Assembly: GCF_041927875.1 (NCBI RefSeq)
Contig: NZ_JBHFHN010000006.1
Direction: 5' to 3' (one strand)
Origin: Paracoccus sp041927875
GTDB lineage: Bacteria; Pseudomonadota; Alphaproteobacteria; Rhodobacterales; Rhodobacteraceae
DNA: 64,000 nt
Shown: positions 17,831 through 24,980 of the stretch, in pieces
Layout of the letters: each line of letters starts with the position of its first letter
Position numbering within the stretch: position 1 is the first letter of the stretch
Made by a program: the position numbers and the translations under genes
Notes under the pieces: generated by a model
Database searches by the model: none
What the model saw: only the letters and a program-made list of their open reading frames with translations
Told to the model about the DNA's origin: nothing

Positions 17831-18057
17831 GGCTGACCTCCGTCCTCAGTGGCCTTAGCCGATCCTGCCAGCAGTTTGGCGGTGCATCTGGTCGCCAGAT
17901 ATTCTGCCAGGGATGCGGCCCCTTGCTCAACCTGAGCCGCCAGCTGTGAGCATAGTTGCTTTTCGGCCTGGCGTTCACTGCGGCTTCCGCCTGATGGCAA
18001 AGCGATCGCCAAGGTCCAGACTGCTGCTGCCAACAGCACCAAGTATTCTGTTTTCAT
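17827..18057 (-). CDS. small membrane-anchored or secreted protein coupled to tniQ (orf1)
   Basis: This is a 76-aa protein of unknown function. An N-terminal hydrophobic stretch (YLVLLAAAVWTLAIALP, about residues 5-21) reads as a transmembrane anchor or signal peptide. A short helical domain with two cysteines follows (C36, C58). The ATG overlaps the tniQ stop as ATGA. It lies between tniQ and the 124-aa gene, with no separate promoter space. Small membrane proteins are not standard parts of Tn7-like transposition machinery, so this is either an unusual accessory or a lysis-inhibitor-like cargo gene (by analogy to phage Rz/Rz1-type small pairs, which is weak). Confidence 0.5.
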   Translation of the reverse strand: MKTEYLVLLAAAVWTLAIALPSGGSRSERQAEKQLCSQLAAQVEQGAASLAEYLATRCTAKLLAGSAKATEDGGQP

Positions 18058-19901
18058 GTTCTGCGGTCCTCGCTATTTTTCAGGGCTTCGATGATCGCGA
18101 CGATATCGCGGCGGCGGTAAATCGGTCTCGTTCCGCCAGGGGCCTCAAGTGGAAGATGGCCGGCGGTGCGCAGACGACGACCGACGAAGTGACTGGCGAG
18201 CCCAAGCTGGCGCGCGATGACGCCTGCCGTGCCATATTCGGCTTCGAACTGCGTTACGGAGCCGATGGTGACATAGTCGCGCGTGACCCTGGTGATGCTG
18301 TGCCGTGTCCGTTTCGCGGTTAGATGTCCTTGTTCCAGCAGCCAATCCAGCGTCTTGCTGTCGACGCAAAGCCGCCGCTGCGCTTCGGATTTCGACAGAC
18401 CGTTCGGTGGCCCTAGCTGCAGCAGCCGCGCCGCCCTGCCAGCGGAAATCAGCAGCGAGTCCAGGCGGATTTCATCGCTCAGTCGGCCAACCGCGCGCAA
18501 CTGACCGTCCAGCATCAGCTGCACGATGTCGGGCACGCTGCAGTTGGCTTTTCGCGTCGCAAGGTCGATCGTGCAGATGTCTCCGCCTGCACGTCCTGTC
18601 CGCAGCGCTCCGTCCGCCAGCCGATCGAGGAAGGCCTGAAGATCCGGTCGGTGAAAACCTTTCCGTTGCCGAAGCCGGTCCCCTTCTGCCGGGTGCAGAA
18701 GCCCCTCACGCTGCAATTGCTTGAACATCGCAAAGCTGCAGCCGAGGAAATCTGCCGTTTGCTGCTGGTTCAGATAGTCATCTTTTTCGTGCTTGATTTC
18801 GGCCACCAGCGATCTGGTGAGAGCCGTCTCAAGCTGAAAGCCTCCCGCATCGTCACGCCGGGCGTAGCCCCGCCGGATCAGCATCTCCTCCAGCAGCGAC
18901 CCTCGAACGCCGATTTCACGGCAGGCCCCCCGCATCGAAAACACGCGGCTTTCGGTGACCTTCTGGCCAAGCACCGTGGTTCCCGGGCGGAAGGGATAGT
19001 TGTCGAGGAAATACTCCCTCACGATATCCCGAACCGGATCGAGATCAGCCCGCATCTTGCAGTGTGAGCCGAGAAGGCGCTGGACCTCTCCGTTGCTCGG
19101 ATGAGGCTGGTTGCCGCCGCGTGAGGGCGTGCGGCTGTTGAATCGGTCCAGAGCGCCGCGGATGCCATCCTGTCCTGCGCTGAGGATCAGGAAGCCGGTC
19201 AGCATTGCATCCCGCCGCTGGTCGGCCGTCAGATAGGACGCCCGCATGTCGCGGCCGTGATCGGTCAGCACGCCAAACGCCTCGCTGGCCTTGATCAGGG
19301 CAGGGATTTCAAGCCGGTCGCACCAGTTCGAGGCGTGCTGGCCATAGGCGCGCGCCGAAAGATGGCCGTCGAGCTCGTCGGCGTGCGACGGCACGGCAGC
19401 GTCTGTTCCTTCTGAGCCGGTCCAAGTGCGCAGAAATGCTGTGCAGTCGAAGCGCGATGCCCGGCGCGGTTCGGGACGATGAGTTTCCAGCCGGCAGCCA
19501 TGCTGACAGCAACGCCGGACGTGCATAAGCTGCCAGTGCAGCGGAAACACGACTGACCAGGCTGGCCCTTGGCCAAGGGCCTCAGAGAGGCAGCGCGGAC
19601 AATAGCGGATTTCGCCGCGCGACAGCGTTTCGGTATTCAGGGCCTCGACGCCGAGGCGATATTTCATCGTCGACGTCTTGATCACGACCCGGGCGTCGAA
19701 CGTATCCTTTGGCAATCCGGCCAAGGAACACAGGTGGTACACAGCCGCCATGTCGCCGTTGACGAGGGCGGGCAGGTCGAAGCCCAGATCGGCGCAGAAA
19801 CTGTGCAGATCTGGGCTCAGGTTTCTGGCCGATAGCCGCGACAAATAAGATGTCGGTGTTTCCAGCGGGGACACAGGAAGAGTCAGGGCCAGTCGGGTCA
19901 T
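18054..19901 (-). CDS. tniQ: TniQ/TnsD-family target-site selection protein
   Basis: TniQ proteins bind the attachment site and recruit TnsC to direct insertion. The N-terminal TniQ domain starts with the family signature PLETPTSYLSRLSARN (12-27). A zinc finger follows, with CPRC at 101-104 and CCQHGC at 131-136, and HWQLMHVRRC between them. The C-terminal half carries several helix-turn-helix-like segments (TADFLGCSFAMFKQLQREGL; SKSEAQRRLCVDSKTLDWLL; IARQLGLASHFVGRRL followed by a MerR-like YRRRDI). At 615 aa it is long, more like TnsD than the short TniQ of CRISPR-associated elements. That fits direct recognition of DNA, here probably the tRNA-Pro gene end (inference). Overlaps tnsC by ATGA. 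Confidence 0.88.
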   Translation of the reverse strand: MTRLALTLPVSPLETPTSYLSRLSARNLSPDLHSFCADLGFDLPALVNGDMAAVYHLCSLAGLPKDTFDARVVIKTSTMKYRLGVEALNTETLSRGEIRYCPRCLSEALGQGPAWSVVFPLHWQLMHVRRCCQHGCRLETHRPEPRRASRFDCTAFLRTWTGSEGTDAAVPSHADELDGHLSARAYGQHASNWCDRLEIPALIKASEAFGVLTDHGRDMRASYLTADQRRDAMLTGFLILSAGQDGIRGALDRFNSRTPSRGGNQPHPSNGEVQRLLGSHCKMRADLDPVRDIVREYFLDNYPFRPGTTVLGQKVTESRVFSMRGACREIGVRGSLLEEMLIRRGYARRDDAGGFQLETALTRSLVAEIKHEKDDYLNQQQTADFLGCSFAMFKQLQREGLLHPAEGDRLRQRKGFHRPDLQAFLDRLADGALRTGRAGGDICTIDLATRKANCSVPDIVQLMLDGQLRAVGRLSDEIRLDSLLISAGRAARLLQLGPPNGLSKSEAQRRLCVDSKTLDWLLEQGHLTAKRTRHSITRVTRDYVTIGSVTQFEAEYGTAGVIARQLGLASHFVGRRLRTAGHLPLEAPGGTRPIYRRRDIVAIIEALKNSEDRRT

Positions 19902-20851
19902 GGCTCACCCTCGCGCGCCAGCAGCTTGCGGACATCCAGCCGGTCGTAATCGTCGATGATAAACGGGTTCAGCCCGTCGATGCAGCCCGAGCGGCGGGCG
20001 AATGCGGCGGCAAAATGATCTCTGGAGGGCTTTGCCGAACCAGTACGAAGAGCCTCCTCCACGGCATCAATGGTAATCTCGATCGCAAGCCCGAACTCAC
20101 GGTCCGCGGCCTGGATGAGCCGGGCGGCGATGTCAGCATTTTCGGCTGGGTCAGCCGGCGCGAGCCCGCCCTCCTGCGCATAAAATGCCGTCATCTCTGT
20201 CAGCGGCTCGATGTCGCCGATCGGGCTGAGCCGCGGCAGCTCGATCGGGATGACACGCCGGGCGAGCTGCGGGTCAAAATTCAGCATGTCGCGCAATGCT
20301 GGCATGCCGGAAAGGATCAGCCCTACTGGCCATGACGGGTGCTGCATCATGGTCTTCAGGGTGTTGATGACCGCCTGCATTTCCTTCGGTGTCTGGTGTC
20401 GCGCGATGTCCTGAGCTTCGTCCAGATGCAGAAAGAGCACCTGCCGTTCTTTCAGAAAGCCGCGAACCAGCTCCCAGATCGCATCGGCCGTGCGCTCGCG
20501 CTTGAGCGGATAGCCGAGCGCCTCCAGAATGGCGCGGCCGACGGATTTCAGGGTCGCGGGGGAGGGGACGGTCAGGCTGATGACATCGCATCTGCTCAGC
20601 CCGTCCTGTGCAAGGACGAGGTCGGGTGTGACGCGAAGCAATCGCGCGACCAGCGTCGACTTGCCGCTGCCCGATGCCCCGATCAGCGCGATCCCCTTCA
20701 CGGGAAGGATGCGCCCAGCATTGATCTCGGCGCGTCGGCTGCCAAGTTGCCGCGTGAACTCGGCCTGCAAGGCATGAAACGGTTCGGTTTCGCTGAAAAT
20801 GGACCGCAACGCGAGAACGCGCTGCGGGATGTCATCTTTTCGGTCAGTCAC
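19898..20851 (-). CDS. tnsC: TnsC-like AAA+ ATPase of the Tn7-like transposon
   Basis: TnsC is the ATP-dependent regulator that links the target-binding TniQ to the TnsAB transposase and mediates target immunity. From the GTG at 20851 the protein has 317 aa, with Walker A GASGSGKST (about 58-66), Walker B LFLHLDEAQD (about 140-149) and sensor/arginine-finger region PVGLILSGMP then RRVIPIELPRLSP. The GTG overlaps the last codons of tnsB; a longer open frame upstream is a shadow of tnsB. The C-terminus ends in LAREGEP, overlapping the tniQ ATG. Confidence 0.88.
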   Translation of the reverse strand: MTDRKDDIPQRVLALRSIFSETEPFHALQAEFTRQLGSRRAEINAGRILPVKGIALIGASGSGKSTLVARLLRVTPDLVLAQDGLSRCDVISLTVPSPATLKSVGRAILEALGYPLKRERTADAIWELVRGFLKERQVLFLHLDEAQDIARHQTPKEMQAVINTLKTMMQHPSWPVGLILSGMPALRDMLNFDPQLARRVIPIELPRLSPIGDIEPLTEMTAFYAQEGGLAPADPAENADIAARLIQAADREFGLAIEITIDAVEEALRTGSAKPSRDHFAAAFARRSGCIDGLNPFIIDDYDRLDVRKLLAREGEP

Positions 20852-22985
20852 GCCGGAACCTCCAGCGACGTCCGGCCGACGGAGCGGGTACATCGTCCTC
20901 CGGATTTGATTTGGGCTCATCGGTTGCGGCCGGTCGGTCCGGTGGGGCGATGACATCGCCCAGAAGATCGGTTGAAGCTTTGGGATCGGGCCCCGATGCC
21001 GCAGTGCCTTCCGGCCCGATCTCCAGCCCGAGGAACAGATGGCGCTCGGCACGGTCCAGATCGGCTGCGCTGAGGTGCATGGGCGTCACCCGACGCAGCG
21101 CGCGGGCCTGTGCATCTATGACGCGGATTTTCTTTCGCGCGGCAAAGATGATGTGCTCGGTCAGCTTGGCCTCATCGCGGAAGCGCGTGCGCAGGTCGCG
21201 TACAATCCGTTGCCATTCGTCGAGCGACAGTCCCCAGACGGCGCGGCTGACCGCTTGCGCCGTATGCCAGTCATGACCGATGAGAACGGAGACATGGGTC
21301 AGGTCCTGCGGATCAATGCGAATGGCCACCTCTCGTTGCCGACCTTGCATCAGGAGGGTCTGCAACTGAGGGCAGGTATAGTTGATCCCGAAGGCGCGAA
21401 CCCCGTGGCGGTCAAGCTTGCGGGTCACCTCGAGGCCGAAGACGACGCGGCGATGGTTGGCGTCGGGCGGCGGCGAGACCCCCTGTTCCGAAGCCAAACG
21501 CTTCCAGGCATTCGCCGGGGTTTCGCCATGCAGCCCTGCGTGGGGCGAGTTGTGGTAGATATCGACAACGAAGAGGGTGAATATCTTCGCCAGTTCGTCG
21601 TCGGTGTAGGCGGCGGTCTGCTCGGAGGGATAATCGCCCCGCTCGACCGGATTGCTGAACGTCCGCCCGATCAGGGTCGGGAGGAGATCAAACGCGAAGG
21701 TTCCAAACAGGCGCTCAATTCGGCCTCGTAGTCTCGGAGCGCCGGCGGGCGGGCATTCCGAATTCGCCCCCAAATCGGCGACCGCGGTGCGGAATGGAGG
21801 TGAAATGAGGGTTGAGCCCTGGTCGGTCACCGTCGCACCGGGCGTACCGTGCTGAGACCAGCCAGACTGACAACCGGCGGCCACCGCAATCGGGGTCCTG
21901 TCCTCGGTGCACATCCTGAGGACATCGATGGCAGCGGTGGTCGAGGGCTTGTCGGTAATCCGGAAGCCCAGGACCACGCGGGTCGCACAGTCGATGGCGA
22001 CACAAATCCAGCGGCGGCCGACCTCCAGTTTCGCGCGCTGGTCCTCATCCAGGTGATCCAGCATGCCGCTTTCGCCAAGAATACTCATCAGATCGATTTC
22101 ACAATCATCGATCTCGACCCTCTGCAGAGGGTGTTCGGCGGACAGGCCGTTTTCGTAGAAGCCGAACTTCCGGCGCGCGACCTCCAGGCCATCGCGCTGC
22201 GCGACCACCTCGAAAGCGTCGAGGTTCTTGATCGCTGCGCGGATGGAGTTGGCGCAGGGGATTGCCAGTGGCGCTTTCCCGTCCAACGCACGCTGTGCAT
22301 TGGCGGCCTTGAAGTCATGGGTCATGTCCTCAACGATCTGTGAAGGCTTAGGGCCGCCCCTGGCGAGGTACTGGGCGAGCCCTTTCCGGATGAGGGACTT
22401 GGCCTCTGCGCAGAATTTCTGCCGGTAGCTGCTCGAACAGCGCTTTTTGGGAAGCAATGCCAGGGGTGTTGCGCCGAGCTGCTCATATCGGCGCAGCCAG
22501 CGCAGCAGCGTTTTGGCTGACGGCGGATCGCGCAGTTCGACCGCTCTGCCCACACGAGTTGGGCTGAATGGCCGCTGGGATTTGCGCTCGATTTCTGCGA
22601 CGCGCAGGGTCAGAGTCGGCATGAACGCGGTGATCGAGGCCTCGGTGCGTTTCACTTCGCCCTCACGACATGCGGCCAAGACCGCACTGATCCAGGCCTC
22701 CTTCCACAACACGTTGTCCCGCGCAGGCGCGGCCAGGGAGGCCAGATAGGCCCTGTCATTGTGAAGTCTGCGCGCCGCGCTTGGCGACGAAAAGTGGTTG
22801 CGCTTCAGCGACACATCAGGAGCCGCAAGGAGACGTATGAATTCCGCGTGTGAAAACGGCAGACAGATATCCTTGGCGTCGAGGCGCTGCAGGATGATGC
22901 CATCGGCATCCTGCGACTTGAGGATATGGTCGGCCCCCGAGATGGTAACACAGTCGACCTCGGACAGGCGAAATCGCATTGTCAT
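20844..22985 (-). CDS. tnsB: TnsB-like DDE transposase
   Basis: TnsB recognises the transposon ends and carries out 3'-end cleavage and strand transfer. The 713-aa protein has N-terminal helix-turn-helix domains (about 1-200), then an RNase H-like rve core. Probable catalytic residues are D293 in VEIDDCEID, D388 in TVTDQGS and E424 in RGRIERLFG. A beta-barrel follows (GVRAFGINYTCPQL), and a C-terminal proline-rich tail is probably the TnsC-interaction segment. The ATG overlaps the tnsA stop as ATGA. The repeat cores at both element ends are its predicted binding sites. Confidence 0.93.
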   Translation of the reverse strand: MTMRFRLSEVDCVTISGADHILKSQDADGIILQRLDAKDICLPFSHAEFIRLLAAPDVSLKRNHFSSPSAARRLHNDRAYLASLAAPARDNVLWKEAWISAVLAACREGEVKRTEASITAFMPTLTLRVAEIERKSQRPFSPTRVGRAVELRDPPSAKTLLRWLRRYEQLGATPLALLPKKRCSSSYRQKFCAEAKSLIRKGLAQYLARGGPKPSQIVEDMTHDFKAANAQRALDGKAPLAIPCANSIRAAIKNLDAFEVVAQRDGLEVARRKFGFYENGLSAEHPLQRVEIDDCEIDLMSILGESGMLDHLDEDQRAKLEVGRRWICVAIDCATRVVLGFRITDKPSTTAAIDVLRMCTEDRTPIAVAAGCQSGWSQHGTPGATVTDQGSTLISPPFRTAVADLGANSECPPAGAPRLRGRIERLFGTFAFDLLPTLIGRTFSNPVERGDYPSEQTAAYTDDELAKIFTLFVVDIYHNSPHAGLHGETPANAWKRLASEQGVSPPPDANHRRVVFGLEVTRKLDRHGVRAFGINYTCPQLQTLLMQGRQREVAIRIDPQDLTHVSVLIGHDWHTAQAVSRAVWGLSLDEWQRIVRDLRTRFRDEAKLTEHIIFAARKKIRVIDAQARALRRVTPMHLSAADLDRAERHLFLGLEIGPEGTAASGPDPKASTDLLGDVIAPPDRPAATDEPKSNPEDDVPAPSAGRRWRFRRD

Positions 22986-23671
22986 CGCGCGACCCCCGCC
23001 GTGATGAGCGTCGAAGGCTGGATGACCCCCGCCGCAAGTGGTCGCGCCAGGCCGGCATAAATGGCGCGGAAGGTGGCGCGGAAGCCGCGTCCTTCCAGCC
23101 GGCTGGCCTCCACCAGGGAAGCGATGGTCGTTTCTGTCGAGAGGTCTGCGAGAAGCGCAGCGATAGCCGCATCTGCGTCGGGATCCGGGACGCGCCGAAA
23201 TTCGTGCAGACGTTCGGCATTCAGCGCCTCGGCGCGGGTGAAAGAACGGTCGGTGACAAGAATGACCTCTTTCGCGAAGCCCAGCGGGGTCACCGCCCGG
23301 ATCAACTGCAGCTCCTCCCGAAATCGCCGGCGATCGACGATGCCCGCCGATTTGACCGCGATGGCCAGCCGCAGGCCGGATCGCTGGGTCAGGAGGAAAT
23401 CGAAATGATGGTTGCGCGGACGGCCCTGCCGGTCCGTGTAGGCGACGGCCGGTGGCTGCTCCTGGATGTCATGGGTGTCAGGCCGCGCTGCGAGCAGAAA
23501 GAACACGCGCTGTTCGAGCTTGCTTTCGAACCAGAATTTCCGAGGGTGATCGTCTGCTGGCAGTTTGGCGGTGATGATCCCGCGGCTGCTCGCCTTGGAT
23601 CGAGCTGAGGGAATGCGGGTGGCGCGGCTCGCTGAAGGACGCCGGAAGGTTTGTGTGGATTGATCGTTCAT
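22982..23671 (-). CDS. tnsA: TnsA-like transposon endonuclease
   Basis: TnsA cuts the 5' ends of the element, allowing cut-and-paste movement with TnsB. The 229-aa protein begins at the ATG at 23671 (MNDQSTQTFRR). It has the TnsA N-terminal nuclease pattern: E49/E53 in FWFESKLEQRVFF, D91 in NHHFDFLL and K107 in AIAVKSAG. Two residues before the lysine is alanine, where Tn7 TnsA has glutamine. The C-terminal part (about 130-229) should be the helical TnsC-binding domain. It is the first gene of the operon, with about 220 bp between it and the upstream regulator gene, where the operon promoter should lie. The presence of TnsA separates this element from Tn5053-like replicative relatives. Confidence 0.85.
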   Translation of the reverse strand: MNDQSTQTFRRPSASRATRIPSARSKASSRGIITAKLPADDHPRKFWFESKLEQRVFFLLAARPDTHDIQEQPPAVAYTDRQGRPRNHHFDFLLTQRSGLRLAIAVKSAGIVDRRRFREELQLIRAVTPLGFAKEVILVTDRSFTRAEALNAERLHEFRRVPDPDADAAIAALLADLSTETTIASLVEASRLEGRGFRATFRAIYAGLARPLAAGVIQPSTLITAGVAR

Positions 23672-23840
23672 GTTTGTGTGGCCTGGCGGCAGGGCACACA
23701 GCCGCAACCGCCCCAGGGCGCTTCTCCATATGGGTGACAAAGGGGGGCCGACCGCCGCTGGACACGGCGATCAGGGTTGACTTTTTGTTCGCGTCACGGG
23801 ATGAAGAAGCATCGACACCAATCGATATTTCCAGCGACCT

Positions 23841-23883
23841 CGAAAGTTAGCGCTTTCGGGGTCGTTCCCGTTTTTATGGGGTC
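23841..23883. promoter_or_regulatory. possible control region of the tns operon
   Basis: Between tnsA and the upstream regulator gene there is an inverted repeat CGAAAG-N6-CTTTCG (23841-23858) and two GGGGTC direct repeats 20 bp apart (23858-23863, 23878-23883). They could be operators for the neighbouring regulator; no clear -35/-10 pair is visible. Confidence 0.3.
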
Positions 23884-23893
23884 ATTTATGTCG

Positions 23894-24121
23894 TCATTTT
23901 GAACCCTCCTTAGCATATCTGCACGGAAAGAGGATTTCCGGGGTAGTTCCCACCGCAGCCGCCAAGGCCGCTTCGATCTTGCGAGAACGCCGAATTCCTT
24001 GGCTGACGGCGGTCACCGATCCGGGCTGAACACCGACATCGGCAGCAATCTGGGTCATGGAACTTCCGCGGAGCCGGAGTTCCATTTTCAGCTTTTCATG
24101 CTCGGGATAGGTGGTTGTCAT
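23894..24121 (-). CDS. Ner/Nlp-like helix-turn-helix regulator
   Basis: This 75-aa DNA-binding protein resembles the phage Mu Ner / Nlp family. The helix-turn-helix is RGSSMTQIAADVGVQPGSVT then AVSQGIRRSRKIEAALAAAV, followed by TTPEILFPCRY. The ATG at 24121 (MTTTYPEHEKLK) is preferred over an upstream in-frame ATG at 24139. It sits just upstream of tnsA in the same orientation and divergent from the 157-aa gene at 24291. A perfect palindrome and a pair of direct repeats lie in the shared intergenic region. In Mu, Ner represses the early transposition operon, so control of tnsABC-tniQ is a reasonable inference. Confidence 0.75.
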   Translation of the reverse strand: MTTTYPEHEKLKMELRLRGSSMTQIAADVGVQPGSVTAVSQGIRRSRKIEAALAAAVGTTPEILFPCRYAKEGSK

Positions 24122-24158
24122 AGTGCCCCTGTTCGGCAAAGCTCTTTGCCTGCGGGCA

Positions 24159-24182
24159 CAGAATCACATCTCGCAGAATCAC
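24159..24182. repeat. direct repeats CAGAATCAC in the divergent intergenic region
   Basis: CAGAATCAC occurs at 24159-24167 and 24174-24182, 15 bp apart, between the Ner-like gene and the divergent gene at 24291. A pair of half-sites for a small regulator is possible. Confidence 0.35.
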
Positions 24183-24195
24183 GTCAACGATAGAA

Positions 24196-24215
24196 CCGAT
24201 TCGCACACGAATCGG
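24196..24215. promoter_or_regulatory. perfect palindrome, candidate operator
   Basis: CCGATTCG-CACA-CGAATCGG is an 8+4+8 perfect inverted repeat lying between two divergent genes that both encode likely DNA-binding proteins. It is well placed to control both the tns side and the cargo side of the transposon. Confidence 0.5.
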
Positions 24216-24290
24216 AACAAAAGCCGGGCGAACGATGCAAAACAGGTTGTTTGATTTTTTCGCCGAGTTTTTGTTGAAAAGGTGGACGTG

Positions 24291-24764
24291 ATGCCTTGGC
24301 CAGCACATTGGGTTCGCGTGTCGGCTGGTCGGCTAATGGTTGGGACTAAGTACGAATTCAGGACAGAGGAGCCTGATTACTTTCTCAACACAATCAAACA
24401 GACCGAAAGCCTTGCGAAGCTGAGAGAGCTCTATCCGGCTAGTCGCAGCAGCCTGATCGAGGCGATGTCGCAGTTGGGATATGACTTCCTGGCTTTGGTC
24501 GAACGCCAGATTCTGAGCGGCATGAGCAACGCCGAGCTCGCCAAGGTTCACGCCGTTGACCAGAAATGGATCGCTGAGGTGCGTCGGAAAAGGGGGTTGC
24601 CAAGGATAGTCGGCCGACCGAGCAACCAGGTCGCCGACTCTGTTCTCATCGCTGCCTATGCGCGCCATGAGAACTACGTCGGCGCCGCGCGTGAACTTGG
24701 CTTGGACCCTCGAACCTTTGGGAACCGATACAGGGCAGCGCGAATGCGCTGCAAAACCTCCTGA
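24291..24764 (+). CDS. uncharacterised DNA-binding-like protein (157 aa)
   Basis: I do not recognise this family. The ATG at 24291 (MPWPAHWVRV) is preceded by AAGGTGG. The N-terminal half is helical (TIKQTESLAKLRELYPASRS; MSQLGYDFLALVERQILSGM). Two helix-turn-helix-like units follow: MSNAELAKVHAVDQKWIAEV then RRKRGLPR, and DSVLIAAYARHENYVGAARE then LGLDPRTFGNRYRAAR. The second is Fis-like. It is the only cargo gene on the plus strand of the element, divergent from the Ner-like regulator across a palindrome. A role as a second regulator is inferred from the helix-turn-helix pattern and position. Confidence 0.6.
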   Translation: MPWPAHWVRVSAGRLMVGTKYEFRTEEPDYFLNTIKQTESLAKLRELYPASRSSLIEAMSQLGYDFLALVERQILSGMSNAELAKVHAVDQKWIAEVRRKRGLPRIVGRPSNQVADSVLIAAYARHENYVGAARELGLDPRTFGNRYRAARMRCKTS

Positions 24765-24959
24765 ACTCTTTACATAATGCACATTTTGTTAAGAGTATGC
24801 AAAAGCGGTCATTCAGAAGCCAACCGGGATTGCCGCTGAAATTACACCGCGTGCGCGGACGCTAACATCAAAAATTTAGTACTATCGGGATGTTGGGTAC
24901 AGACGCGACTGGTCGGCGGGGTATCAGCGCAATCCGCGTTCGATCACGATCCCCACCGC

Positions 24960-24980
24960 AACTCAGGCTTCTTTCTGAGT
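24960..24980 (-). terminator. possible terminator at the end of the 493-aa gene
   Basis: AACTCAG and CTGAGTT form a 7-bp inverted repeat around an 8-base loop at the 3' end of the minus-strand gene. There is no run of T after it, so an intrinsic terminator is only possible. Confidence 0.25.

Noticed and set aside
17456..18057. CRISPR array or small Cas proteins near tniQ, as in CRISPR-associated transposons
   Set aside because: No regular repeat-spacer array and no Cas6/7/8 or Cas12k-like protein anywhere in the element.
23858..23883. GGGGTC direct repeats before tnsA considered as an original right end close to tnsA
   Set aside because: They lack the TTG(T/A)CCTTT core and a TGT terminus, while a complete right end with matching duplication exists at 31812.
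24291..24764. 157-aa helix-turn-helix protein considered as a TnsE-like target selector
   Set aside because: It is far shorter than TnsE (about 540 aa), lacks its features and is not part of the tns operon.
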